Assembly (NCBI GenBank): GCA_943736015.1 | Contig: OX031063.1 | Location: 35,618,172-35,682,171 of the forward strand | Origin: Tridacna crocea | Taxonomy: Eukaryota; Mollusca; Bivalvia; Cardiida; Cardiidae | Reading direction: 5' to 3' | Length of the DNA: 64,000 nt | Part shown: positions 11,567-21,927 of the stretch, piece after piece | Layout of the letters: the number at the start of each line of letters is the position of its first letter | Numbering within the stretch: the stretch's first letter is position 1 | The notes under the pieces: generated by a model | Databases searched by the model: none | What the model was told of the DNA's origin: nothing | What the model saw: the letters and a program-made list of their open reading frames with translations, nothing else | Position numbers and translations under genes: made by a program

Positions 11567-11685
11567 CTGATAGTTCTGGGATCATTTCTCTACTTAGAAT
11601 AATGACCCGGGTCATTCCTCTACGTAGTGAAATGACCCATGGGTCATTTTGTAGGGGTGGGTCATTTCTCTGTATTACACCGGAA
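11567..11685. repeat. Cluster of GGGTCATT inverted repeats
   Basis: AATGACCC/GGGTCATT occurs six or so times in about 110 bp (AATGACCCGGGTCATT, AATGACCCATGGGTCATT). Two of these are perfect short palindromes. Purpose unknown. Confidence 0.6.
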
Positions 11686-12040
11686 ATACCGTACCAACAC
11701 GATCGAAAATGATACACAGAAGCGATTTCAAATTGAGAAGACTTAATGTCAAGTTGTTGGATCAAGCATTTCTAAATAATATGATTTCAATTTAAATAAA
11801 AAAAAAATATCTGTCTGGTTGGAGAAGGCATTCTCAATCAGCTATCGGGCCTCATCTTGGTGTCCTGGATGGTAAATTAAAGCGTCGACCTTTTAAGCAG
11901 AAGGTCACCAATTCGATACGTGAGACCGGGTGTCAACTAATTGGGCCTCGTACTCACCAAATATCCTAAATCCTATTTTTATTCAAGATTTTGACAGTAA
12001 CACAATTTCTGATTGGCTACATTATAATATTATATAATAT

Positions 12041-12302
12041 ACAGTCAGACACGTATAAGTTAAGCATCACCAGAACAAATTCAGTCATGTTTTTTTTTTA
12101 TGGATAACCTTTTATTTGGTACATTTTCAATCTATGCACGGACCCACTAGACAAGTTACAGGCTGCTTTATGAGCAATATGAAAGGATGGCTACGAGAAA
12201 ACTTTCAGAAGCCCAGAAATGGCAAATTGTGGGCATGAGTAATGCTGGTCTAAGCACACGGGCTGTTGCTGGTCAGTTTTGGTGATGCTTATGTCTGACT
12301 GT
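12041..12302 (+). mobile_element. Internally deleted Tc1-like transposon
   Basis: Inverted ends ACAGTCAGACACGTATAAGT / ...ATGCTTATGTCTGACTGT, flanked by TA on each side. The 262-bp body keeps only the N-terminal transposase remnant at 12187. Confidence 0.85.
12187..12285 (+). pseudogene. Tc1-like transposase N-terminal remnant
   Basis: 32 codons reading MATRKLSEAQKWQIVGMSNA then GLSTRAVAGQFW and a stop. This matches the first helix-turn-helix of Tc1 transposases (ANY-AGxS.R.VA..F). The DDE catalytic region is gone, so it cannot be active. Alternative: a MITE promoter region that kept the start by chance; the flanking inverted ends make the transposon reading much more likely. Confidence 0.8.
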
Positions 12303-12723
12303 ATATATCAGCTATTCGGATTTATCGTTATTATAAAGTTAAAAAACATCTTGAGAATAAGATTAATAGTGTCTTCCAGAAGAGTTGGTGATTATGGGTC
12401 TGAGTGGCTAACTAAGGGTTAGTTTTAAATTTACAGCGATTTTAGAACATGGCTCCTGTTTTATTGAGAGAGCTCTGCCTGTTTGAGTAGATCAATATTT
12501 CTTGTTTATGCTGGTGATGTTCTCAGACTGCAGCCCGTATGTTTTTGTATCCAGCAATAATAACTTCTATCGTTATTTATTAGCAATAATTCCTGGCCTG
12601 AGAAACCCCAGAATATATTGTTGTGACAACTCAACAATACTCCAGACTTTAATGGAGAGAACTATTGTATCCATCTTTTATTGTACGTACCAAATATATT
12701 TACTGCTTTTCCCTTATTTTTCA

Positions 12724-12925
12724 AAAATGGCTTGCGACATGCGAAATGGGGTTTATGGAAATTTGCGCATGGTGCCGTCTCAAATCAGCCTCCACAGTCC
12801 ACGCAGGCTAATCCAAAACGGCACTTTACGACTACATTAGATCTTGCTCTTCAGGTGACAGGCGCAAGACTTGTCCGAGACAACTCTTTACACAAGTGTC
12901 CGAATATACTACTCAAAATTTGCTA
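12724..12925. repeat. Family B4 MITE, degenerate
   Basis: GCTTGCGACATGCGAAATGG, then GTGCCGTCTCAAATCAGCCT, GGCACTTTACGACTACATTA, parallel to the better copy at 14665. Confidence 0.6.
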
Positions 12926-13059
12926 GGGATTACCCTAAAAGATTCACCCTAAATCTATTATGTGGCATGTGTCATGTATGGTTTTACAATATGTTACATG
13001 GCAACAATAATCAATAAAATGAGCAGTGGAAATAGATCTTTTAGCCAATTCCTCACAAA

Positions 13060-13245
13060 GCCGACCGTTAAAGACACTGAGAAAAAAGCCTTTGGAAAAC
13101 ATTGTTGGAAAAGAATAAATGCTGGATACCAACATTTTCTCCTTTTCCAAGTATGTTTTCTACCCCTTGACAGACAGCGTAGTGCACGTTGCATATAGTT
13201 TTTGGTCAGCAAATACTTTCAACTTTGACAAATCGCATGTTGTAG
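13060..13245 (-). repeat. Family A MITE, degenerate
   Basis: GACACTGAGAAAAAAGCCTT, AAACATTGTTGGAAAAGAAT, GCTGGATACCAACATTTTCT retain the arm order; both TTAA ends are lost. Confidence 0.55.
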
Positions 13246-13498
13246 GCCATTATTATGTTCTTCTGGATTGCCTTTCACTTAAATACATACGCGCGAAATT
13301 TGCGCACGCAGGTTAGGCAAGCAATCATCAAGTCTGAAAACAAATTTCACTGAACTGGGTTATTTTTACGATTTTAGTAAATATTTGCACAACTTTACGC
13401 CAGAACATACTTTCCGGTAAAGCAGGAATCGTTTTTGTGTATATGTTTAGAAATTGCGTACATCTAAGCATTTTATTTTTCCGAAACGCAGTCCTGCT

Positions 13499-13702
13499 GG
13501 GTCCGTATTCAACAACCATTCTCAAAAACATTCTTAGTCTTGTTCTTCAGAATTCAGTAATGTTGTGAAAGTAACAGAACATCTGATTGGCTAAACCGAA
13601 AGGTTTAGCCAATCAGATGTTCTGTTACTTTCACCGTCAGAAAATCTTGAAAAATAAGACTAAGAACGTTCTTGAGAATAGTTGGTGAATATGAACCCTG
13701 GT
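13499..13702. repeat. Family B2 palindromic MITE, complete
   Basis: Ends GGGTCCGTATTCAACAACCA and GTTGGTGAATATGAACCC. Core is perfect: CAGAACATCTGATTGGCTAA / TTAGCCAATCAGATGTTCTG. Confidence 0.88.
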
Positions 13703-14190
13703 TTTTGGGCAGTAAAAGATATTTCTTAACACAAGTTCTTTGACTAAATGACTCAATAATGCGTTGTCCAAACTGAAACGAAAATCCAAATTATGTCTTT
13801 TTGGAGGAAATTGATATAAGACTTTAATTTTCTTTCACTGCAACCATAGTCAAAAAGTAATAAATAAGCCATGGCAGTTTGGGATTTTGTTTTCCATTCA
13901 TCAAAACCCTACCAAGAAACCTCAGTAATCTATCAGAGCATGTTGAACTTCATGGTTTACGGGGACACTGTTGAAGAAGTATCGGCACTTTTGACGTAGA
14001 AAAAACTAGAGCTATCATTAATTATTATACCCCCACCAGCTCCTCGTTACAAAAACAGGTCTTTGTCACAGAATGCAGAATGGTTTAGTACCAAGGTAAG
14101 AGTTGAAAAAAGTTCGAAGGGAGATAATTCCGCAACAAATCGCAGCAGGGTCATGAAAATTGCGCATGCACAACTTCATATATATAATTT
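13703..14190. other. No recognisable feature
   Basis: Unique sequence without a splice-bounded coding frame or repeat match. Confidence 0.35.
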
Positions 14191-14305
14191 CAGCTTTTGA
14201 GCGGCATTTGATTTGTCGTCTACAAATGCTTTCAATTTGGACCAGGCAAACATTTTTTCAGCCGGTACAGTCAGTGGCTAAAATGTTGCGAGTGCTGTAT
14301 ATAGG

Positions 14306-14521
14306 TAAACCCTTTCCCAAACGACAAACTTTTGGACCAGACCAAATTGAAAGCATTTGCAGACGACAATTCAACTCTTGCTGAAAAGATGATTTCTGTC
14401 CATGATAGGGTAGAAAACATTGTGGGAAAAGGAGAAATGCTGGTTACCACAATATCACAATATTTTCAAAAGGCTACTATTCCAGACCCGTAAAAACCAG
14501 GGATTGTTTTGGAAAGGGTTA
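14306..14521 (+). repeat. Family A MITE with hairpin right arm deleted
   Basis: Left end CCCTTTCCCAAACGACAAAC and right end TTGTTTTGGAAAGGG are present; after GCTGGTTACC the expected AGCATTTTCTCC stretch is missing. A loose right-arm piece lies at 14200-14260. Confidence 0.75.
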
Positions 14522-14664
14522 AAAAACCATCTCAATCAATAAGTTTCCCATGGCGCTCCTGTCCTAAAAACCATCTGACACATACAAACACAAACAAGAT
14601 ATTGGTGTTAGAATTTATTCTAGCCATCAACGTAAAACAAACATAAAAAATGTACGCTCTATAA

Positions 14665-14933
14665 TATGGGTTGCAACATGCCAAAAAGGGCATTCGGACA
14701 TTTGCATAAAGTGTCGTCTCGGATTAGCCTGCGCAGTCCGCGCAGGCTAATCCGCGACGATACTTTACGACTGCATTAGATTTTGTGCCAGAGTAGACTG
14801 GCGCAAAACAGAAAATCCCATAAAAACGGTAAATTTTGTTCCGGATCAGCCTGCGCGGAATGCGCACATCGATCCGAAAGGACACATGACGCAAATGTCC
14901 AAATACCCCTTTCCGCCTGTTGCAGGGCATATG
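14665..14933. repeat. Family B4 foldback MITE
   Basis: Ends GGGTTGCAACATGCCAAAAA and CGCCTGTTGCAGGGCATA. Perfect GC-rich hairpin GATTAGCCTGCGCAGTCCG / CGCGCAGGCTAATC at 14713-14755. Second hairpin at 14830-14860. Confidence 0.8.
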
Positions 14934-15188
14934 CGAACTCTTATCTTATTCCTGAGGTGCATGAAAACATTTGAACCAAGATCTGTGAAAGCGCGGCTTT
15001 ATATGCATCTGCACTAAGCATCTACCCAAGTCACCATATACGCAGCCCGAGCAGCCTCCAAAGGGTCGAAAGGTCAAGCTTCTAGTAAATTTTCCTGCGT
15101 TTTCCAAAGGACCATTCATATTCAGATACTGTTGATTGTTTGACAAAATGGAACCATAATTATGTAATGACATGCTTGGTATAAAGGA

Positions 15189-15417
15189 TTAACCCTTTAC
15201 TCCATAGATACTCATTTCTACACATTGCTTGTCGGAGCCTTTGGAAAACATTGTGGCAAAAGGTGAAATTGCTCGTGACGAGCAATTTCACCTTTTGTCA
15301 CAACGTTTTCTATGCTATCAAAAGGTGTCAGTTACACATAAGAAACGGCTTCATCCTTGCTGTCATTTAGGGTCAATTAGAGATGCCATAGAAATGCCTT
15401 ATGGGGTAAAAAGTTAA
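15189..15417 (+). mobile_element. Family A MITE, subfamily C
   Basis: TTAA-bounded; ends CCCTTTACTCCATAGATACT and CCTTATGGGGTAAAA. Core stem is GGCAAAAGGTGAAATTGCTC / GAGCAATTTCACCTTTTG around GTGAC. Stem differs from subfamily A on both arms. Confidence 0.88.
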
Positions 15418-15790
15418 GGAAATGCACTAAGCCCCCTTTTCACAGAGCATGACTCATGTTGTGAGGACTGTAAAAAAAAAATGTAATCTTTTCCAGTCCT
15501 TTAGAATTTTCTAAATTTAAACAGGTTTCCACTAGTTATCGGTAGGTCTATTACAGTTTGTGCAGTGATGAACCATGAATAGATTGTTTTTTACAGCAGA
15601 CGAAACCTAACAAATCACATTACAGTTTTTTCTTCTTGTAGATCTAATATTTTTCCCGAACTTCTGCATTATTTTCATTTACTTGCTTGTCTTTTTTTAA
15701 GCAGTGTTTTAGTTTTATACCGTGGTGGCCGGTCGTGCAGCTATTCATATTTCCTTTGGTATCTTTATCAGTAATACACAAAATACTAAT

Positions 15791-16027
15791 TTAACTCTAT
15801 ACCAAACTACAAACTTTTAGACTGGTCCAATTTGAATGCACTTGCAGACTACAAAATATAATTATTATGTGATTCAAAAATTGAAATTTGTTTCCAGCAG
15901 GGTAGAAAACATTGTGCGAAAAGGAGAAAATGCTGGTTACCAGCATTTTCTTCTTTTCCCTCAATGCTTTTCAAAAGGCATCCACCTCAGGGACGTAAAA
16001 ACTAGGAACTTTTTGGGAAAGGGTTAA
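15791..16027 (+). mobile_element. Family A MITE, complete
   Basis: TTAA-bounded; slightly long left arm (extra TAATTATT). Palindrome has a few mismatches (TTCTTCTTTTCCC). Confidence 0.85.
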
Positions 16028-16377
16028 ATCAAATGTCTGTCTTCCCATAATAAAGTCGACATAATATACATTTGGACATGTAAATACAGCACTGACCTGA
16101 AACGTCCACCATTTTGAATATTTCTGTAATCAAATTTTAAACAGAGCATATTTCTAAAACAGTGGGTTAACAATCTTTGGCAAGCATACTTAAAGCTATG
16201 ATAAAATAGCAACTAACTTGAAAGAAAAATAAATCAAAATAGTACTAATCAATGTTATACAATGTTATAATAATGTAAATAATGAAATATAATTAAAATA
16301 AAAATAAATACATACATGTATAAGAAAACTTTGAAAACTATCACAAATGTGTATGACACCAAAAGTAAAATTCCTAC

Positions 16378-16610
16378 TTAACCCTTTACTCCATAGATAC
16401 TCATTTTAACATATTAAAAACAGACAGCTTTTGAAAACATTGTGGGAAAAGAAGAAATTGCTCGTAATGAGCAATTTCTCCTTTTTTCCCACAATGGTTT
16501 CCACTAAATCAGCTATTTGTATCCTCATTTGTCCATATTTTTGACATCATATTTTTATTTGCTGCTGAAATGGAAGAGCCTCACACTGGCATATCTGGTA
16601 AAGGGGTTAA
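16378..16610 (+). mobile_element. Family A MITE, subfamily B core with C-type left end
   Basis: Left end CCCTTTACTCCATAGATACT is C-type; stem AAGAAATTGCTCGTAATGAG is B-type. The arms therefore look recombined. TTAA at both ends. Confidence 0.8.
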
Positions 16611-16667
16611 GAAATAGTCTTCTTTCTATCGTGATTCATCTTTTTTTCTACAATGACAAGCCCATTA

Positions 16668-16739
16668 TGTTTGATTTGTTATATGCAAGTCCACTGAATT
16701 TGGACCAGTCTAAAATTTGTCATTTGGTAAAGAGTTAAA
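16668..16739 (-). repeat. Family A right-arm fragment
   Basis: GTTTGATTTGTTATATGCAA then GACCAGTCTAAAATTTGTC and GGTAAAGAGTTAA. Nearly the same block recurs at 20038-20109, including the ATATGCAAGTCCA part. Confidence 0.65.
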
Positions 16740-17429
16740 GTTCTATAAAAACTGTGCAACGAAAGCTTGGTAACATCTACATCATTCTATGCACAGTGAC
16801 GTCATTCTATATAGAGAGATGTCATTATGTATAAAGTAAGTAAGTTATATAAGGGAATACAATCTATATCTTGTGTTTTTACTCAAGTATGAACCTGTTT
16901 GCCTTTGATTAAGAGTTGGTTATGTTAGAATCGAAATAATCTGCTTTCTATCATGGTTTATCTTTCAATAAACCTCATTATCAGTTATGAAGCACAAAGA
17001 ATAACCCACTTGGGCTTTGCCCTTGTGGATTATTTATTGAGCCTCATAACTCACAACTGCAGTTTAATGACTGATAAACCACGACAGAAAGAAGATTATT
17101 TCTTAAATAAACCACAGTTGTGAGTTATGAGGATGACAGCATGAGTGGTTTATTTACTGTACCTCATAACTTGTGTGGTTTATTGAACGCTAAACCACGA
17201 TAGAAAGAATATTTTTCGATTCTAACAGGACCAGCTCTTAATGAAAGGAAAACAACTTCATACTTGAGAAAAAATGCCGATGCATACCCCATGCATACTG
17301 CATTCCATTCCATTGAATAGTTTCCTTACTTACTTTATACAAAATGACGTCACTTTATATCGAATGACGTCACTCTTTATGAAATGGCAGACATTTTACC
17401 ATGATCTCCTTGCACAGTGTTTATAGAAC
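16740..17429. mobile_element. 690-bp foldback element with CRE palindromes
   Basis: Arms 16740-16850 and 17325-17429 are imperfect inverted repeats (GTTCTATAAAAACTGTGCAA ... TTGCACAGTGTTTATAGAAC; GTATAAAGTAAGTAAG / CTTACTTACTTTATAC). TGACGTCA occurs at 16797, 17345 and 17365 inside the arms. The middle holds further inverted pieces (TAAACCACGAYAGAAAGAA, CCTCATAACT). No coding frame. Confidence 0.8.
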
Positions 17430-17696
17430 CGAATTCACTTGTCTTATTAGAAAAATCAATAATAAATCAGTGCTACAGGAATGTAAAATGAAGGAATAAT
17501 ACTAAAAATGCCAAGTAAGATTTGTATACCAGTCTTCTTACAAAGCTGAACAAAAGAATGACATGGGAAACAAAAAAACATTAAGATTGTTATTACCTTT
17601 CAGCCACAACCTCTTCTACCACAATTTAAGCTGTCGGTCATGGATAAAATTGTACTTTATTAATGCACTGTACATTGTCAATCTCAAATCAAAGAG

Positions 17697-17832
17697 AATG
17701 GTCTTGGTTCATATTCATGAACCATTCCTTCGTCTTATTCTCCAATTTTCATCCAAATTTGAAAGTAACACAATTGCTGATTCCATGGCTACACCATTTG
17801 GCTTAAGTCGATCAGAAGGTATGTTACTTTCA
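17697..17832. repeat. Family B2 MITE, truncated
   Basis: ATTCATGAACCATTCCTTCG to GATCAGAAGGTATGTTACTT. It runs straight into the family A piece at 17833. Confidence 0.65.
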
Positions 17833-17975
17833 AAATTTGTTTTGGGAAGGGTAGAAAACATTGTAGGAAAAGGAGAAAATGCTGGTTACCAGTATTTTCT
17901 CCTTTTCCCACAATGTTTTCAAAGGCTTTCTTTCTCAGGGTCCTCAAAAGTCGGGATTGTGTGGTAAAGAATTAA
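17833..17975 (+). repeat. Family A MITE, left end missing
   Basis: Starts inside the left arm (AAATTTGTTTTGGGAAGGGT); the palindrome and right end GTGTGGTAAAGAATTAA are present. Confidence 0.8.
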
Positions 17976-17989
17976 ATCTATCGGAGGCT

Positions 17990-18760
17990 CAAACAAGTAA
18001 AAGATACCAAAACACATGGAGTAAGACAGACAATAGCAATTCAATGGATAGCTTCCTGTTATGTAACAAACTTTCAATACAAGACAGGTCTGGAGACATT
18101 TGGACATCTTGGAGAGAACAGTAATGAGAAATAAGAGCCTTCATTAATGGCACAAAGCTCATTAACTGTGTCTGAAACAGACGTCCCTATGTAGTCTAAT
18201 ACCCTGTACAAATTATACTTACTGACCATCAGATATTTAGTGTCTTGTATAAGAATTGTATAGAAGAAACTGACAAAAATACAAAAACACATGACTCACA
18301 GAAAGGATTGCTGCATAAGTACTTAAAACCAGTCTTGCATTTAACCTAGCTTTTACAGTACTTTCTTTGTGATCCAAAGGTATTGCCTACTTTATTTAAC
18401 CTGATCCTTACCTTTTTGCTGTATATATCAGGGGGTATATAAATAGAATTCGGATTGTTATTCCGTAAGTTACATACAGGGCAATGTAAGTAGATACACA
18501 GGTAAGCAATTGAATTTGTGCATAGGCTATTATACGAAACATTTCTGCAATTATTCAGGACATGTGCACAAAGGCAGTCCCAAAGCAATGCCGAGGGTAA
18601 AAAAAGAAATTTTACTTATATGTAAATGGTGTTTACCTGGATTATGTTACAGTGTACAGCCCTTGCCATGAACTTGCCATGATTGGCCAAATAGCCTCTA
18701 CCAAAACATCGATGTTACATGATATTTACCGATGAATTAGGGGGTCAACAGCCCCTCTCA
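17990..18760. other. No recognisable feature
   Basis: Unique intergenic sequence. Frames on both strands are short, and none has kinase- or channel-gene phase. Confidence 0.35.
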
Positions 18761-18762
18761 TA

Positions 18763-18991
18763 TTAACCTATTACCACACAATTCCTACTTTTGATGACCC
18801 TGAGAAAGAAGCCTTTAGAAAACATCATGGTAAAAGGAGAAAATGCTGGTAACCAGCATTTTCTCCTTTTCCCACAATGTTTTCTACCCTTCACAACACA
18901 AATTTCAAATTTTCATTCACTTTTATTTTGTCAGATGCAACTGCTTTGAATTTGGACAAGTCTAAATTTTTGTCGTTTGGTAAAGGACTAA
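18763..18991 (-). mobile_element. Family A MITE
   Basis: Left TTAA with CCTATTACCACACAATTCC; palindrome intact except one base; right end GGTAAAGGACTAA has lost the TTAA. Confidence 0.85.
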
Positions 18992-19023
18992 AGATGGAAG
19001 CAGCCATGATTGCCCGAAATACT

Positions 19024-19250
19024 TTAACCCTTTCCCAAACAATCCCTGGTTTTTACGGGTCTGGAATAGAAGCCTTTTGAAAATATTGTGGGAAAAGGAG
19101 AAAATGCTGGTAACCAGCATTTTCTCCTTTTCCCACAATGTTTTCTACCCTATTATAGACAGAAATAATCTTTTCAGCAAGAGTTAAATTGTCGTCTGCA
19201 AATGCTTTCAATTTGGTCTAGTCCAAAAGTTTGTCGTTTGGGAAAGGAGC
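19024..19250 (-). mobile_element. Family A MITE, CCCTTTCCC type
   Basis: Left end TTAACCCTTTCCCAAACAAT; long intact palindrome; right end TTTGGGAAAGG without TTAA. Confidence 0.85.
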
Positions 19251-19286
19251 ATCAATTTTTTATGAATATGTCAGGGATCATAATCC

Positions 19287-19515
19287 TTAACCCTTTACCA
19301 AACAACAAAATTTTAGACTGGTCCAACTTGTTAGAACTTGCAGATGATAAAATAAATATTACTCAAAAATTGAAATTTGTCTCCAGCAGGGTAGAAAACA
19401 TTGTGGAAAAATGAGAAAATGCTGGCTACCAGCATTTTCTCCTTTTCCAACAATGTTTTCAAAAGGCTTCAGTCTCAGAGTTGTAAAAACCAGGGATTGT
19501 TTGGTAAAGGGTTAA
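19287..19515 (+). mobile_element. Family A MITE, complete
   Basis: Both TTAA present. Stem has GTGGAAAAATGAG on the left arm against CTCCTTTTCCAACAA on the right, so it has begun to mismatch. Confidence 0.87.
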
Positions 19516-19686
19516 ATGAAGTAGGCAATACCATTAATTGCATACAAAAATCATTCAGACCATTGTTTCACAGTCGGCAGTAGATGCAGTAGTCAGAAAT
19601 AGCACTGACTGCATGTTCATCTGTCATCTTGATCTAGTTACACTCCATAAAAAGATTCTAAATGACCTTAGCCATTGACCCTGGAG

Positions 19687-19901
19687 CTAACTCTTTACTA
19701 AACTACATAACTCCAGACTTTTCCAAATTGCAAAATAAAAGCATATGCATACAAAAAATGAAATATGAATAAAACCTTGAGGCCTCTTTTTTGTGTAGGA
19801 AAGAAAACTTTGTGGAAACAGGAGAAAATGCTGGTTACCAGCATGTTCTTCTTTTCCAACACTGTTTTTTTCAAAATACCTTTCTCCTCTGGGTCCTTTA
19901 A
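19687..19901 (+). repeat. Family A MITE, diverged
   Basis: CTAACTCTTTACTAAACTAC at the left, AACAGGAGAAAATGCTGGTT core. Right end reads CTCTGGGTCCTTTAA and shares its TTAA with the next copy. Confidence 0.7.
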
Positions 19902-20109
19902 CCCTTTACCAAACAATCCCTGGTTTTTACAACCCTGAGATAGAAGCCTTTTTAAAAAAAAAAAAAAAAACCAGCATTTTCTCCTTTTCCCACAATGTTT
20001 TCTAACCTGCTGGGATGTTCTTTTTTATTTCTGAGTTATGTTTGATTTGTTATATGCAAGTCCATTGAATTTGGACCAGTCTAAAATTTGTCGTTTCGTA
20101 AAGAGTTAA
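19898..20109 (-). repeat. Family A MITE with left hairpin arm replaced by poly(A)
   Basis: After GAGATAGAAGCCTTTTT comes a run of about 17 A, then directly CCAGCATTTTCTCC. The right arm and TTAA are normal. Confidence 0.8.
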
Positions 20110-20418
20110 AGTTCACTTTCTTTACAGATCTAAACAGAAGCTTAGGTTGTGTTAAACTCTACAAGGTTTAAAACATGCAATTCAAAGAATTATATGGATC
20201 TATGCTCTGTAAAAAGGGCTTACACATTTGCAAAAAGTATCAACCATTGCACCCTGCACTAGTCCACCTGGGCTGAACCTTTTTATTTTTTTGTTCAATT
20301 TTCTGCATGTCAAAGGAACAGTGTAGCTTTAACCCAGTTGATTGTTGGACAAAATTAATCTTATGGGCACATAATACTGTGATGACCTGTTTGGTATTGT
20401 GCACCATAGAAATGCACG

Positions 20419-20948
20419 AGCTCTTTACCAAACAACAAAATTATGGACTAGTCCAATTTCAAAGAATTTGCAGACGACAAAAAAAAATGTGAATCAAAAA
20501 TTGAAATTTGATTTGAAAAGGATAGAAAACATTGTGGGAAAATGAGAAAATGCTGGTAACCAGCATTTTCTCATTTTCCCACAATGCCTTCAAAGGCTCT
20601 CTTTCTCAGGGTCTTTAATAGTTGGGATTGTGTGATAAAGTGAATCAAAAATTGAAATTTGATTTGAAAAGGATAGAAAACATTGTGGGAAAATGAGAAA
20701 ATGCTGGTAACCAGCATTTTCTCATTTTCCCACAATGCTTTCAAAGGCTCTCTTTCTCAGGGTCTTTAATAGTTGGGATTGTGTGATAAAGTGAATCAAA
20801 AATTGAAATTTGATTTGAAAAGGATAGAAAACATTGTGGGAAAATGAGAAAATGCTGGTAACCAGCATTTTCTCATTTTCCCACAATGCTTTCAAAGGCT
20901 CTCTTTTTCAGGGTCTTTAAAAGTTGGAATTGTGCGGTAAAGAGTTAA
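20419..20948 (+). mobile_element. Family A MITE with tandemly triplicated hairpin module
   Basis: A 151-bp unit starting GTGAATCAAAAATTGAAATT occurs at 20489, 20640 and 20791, each carrying a full palindrome (ATGAGAAAATGCTGG...). Units are almost identical. Outer ends CTCTTTACCAAACAACAAAA and GTGCGGTAAAGAGTTAA. Confidence 0.88.
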
Positions 20949-21237
20949 ACCATCTTTTCACACAGCATGGCTAATATTTTCTTTTTATTTCATGAAATGT
21001 AGGAACGAAATTATACTGTTAGCCTGAAGTCATAGAAAGGGCAAGGTTACATGTATATCTAGTCATCTAGAATTGTCTTGTAAATTGGAAGCATCCTTTG
21101 AGATTTGACTCAATTTACAAGAAGCCTAGGAAAAAAAGACACAAAATAATGAACATAGCATTGAATTGCAGTTTGTACAGGGATTCAGCTGACTTCATGC
21201 TGGTATTATTGTTGATTGTTTTGTGTGTGGCAGTGCC

Positions 21238-21386
21238 TTAGTCTTTTACCTCACAATCCTGTCTTTTCACAACCCTAAAAGAGAAGGCTTCTGAAAACAT
21301 TGTGGAAAAAGGTGAAAATGCTGGTAACCAGCATTTTCTCCATTTCCCTAAATGTTTTGTACCAAAGACAGCAATCATCATCTTAA
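21238..21386 (-). repeat. Family A MITE, truncated by the following copy
   Basis: GTCTTTTACCTCACAATCCT to AAATGTTTTGTACC; the right arm stops at the TTAA of the next element. Confidence 0.7.
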
Positions 21387-21616
21387 TTAATCCAATTACC
21401 ATACAATCCCTACTTTTGATGCCCCTGAGAAAAAAACCTTTAGAAAACATTGTGGGAAAAGGAGAAAATGCTGGTAACCAGCATTTTTTCCTTTTACCAC
21501 AATGTTTTCTACTCTTCACAAAACATATTTCAAATTTTCAGTCACTTTTATCTTGTCATCTGCAAATGCTTTCAGTTTGGACAAGCCTAAAATATTGTCA
21601 TTTGGTAATGAGTTAA
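21387..21616 (-). mobile_element. Family A MITE, complete
   Basis: TTAA-bounded; TCCAATTACCATACAATCCC left end; ATTTGGTAATGAG right end. One stem mismatch (TTTTTTCC). Confidence 0.88.
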
Positions 21617-21713
21617 CAACTTTTTATTTTTTGTATACAAATGCATTTGATTTGGTTCATTCCAAAGTTTTGTCATCAAGTAAACGGTTAACTCTTTATC
21701 TGGCGACGAAATC

Positions 21714-21916
21714 TTAACCCTTTTTCAGCTAAATAATTAAACTTTCAATCTGATGGTAAAAACCAAAATATCAATATTTCAAAGATGTCTTTTCAGGAAT
21801 AACATCTCCTTGGACAGTGGAGATCCAAGATCAGACTGCACATTATGTGTAGTCTGATCTTGATCAATGCTGTCCACAAAAGGTCAGTGAGTCTAGCTTA
21901 GCAGCTTAAGGATTAA
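21714..21916 (-). mobile_element. Family B3 MITE, TTAA-bounded
   Basis: TTAACCCTTTTTCAGC at the left, GCAGCTTAAGGATTAA at the right. Hairpin GAGATCCAAGATCAGACTG / AGTCTGATCTTGATCAATG. Confidence 0.75.
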
Positions 21917-21927
21917 CCATACCCATA

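Noticed and set aside
20489-20940. CRISPR-like array of palindromic repeats
   Set aside because: Eukaryotic context; the 151-bp units are whole MITE modules without variable spacers.
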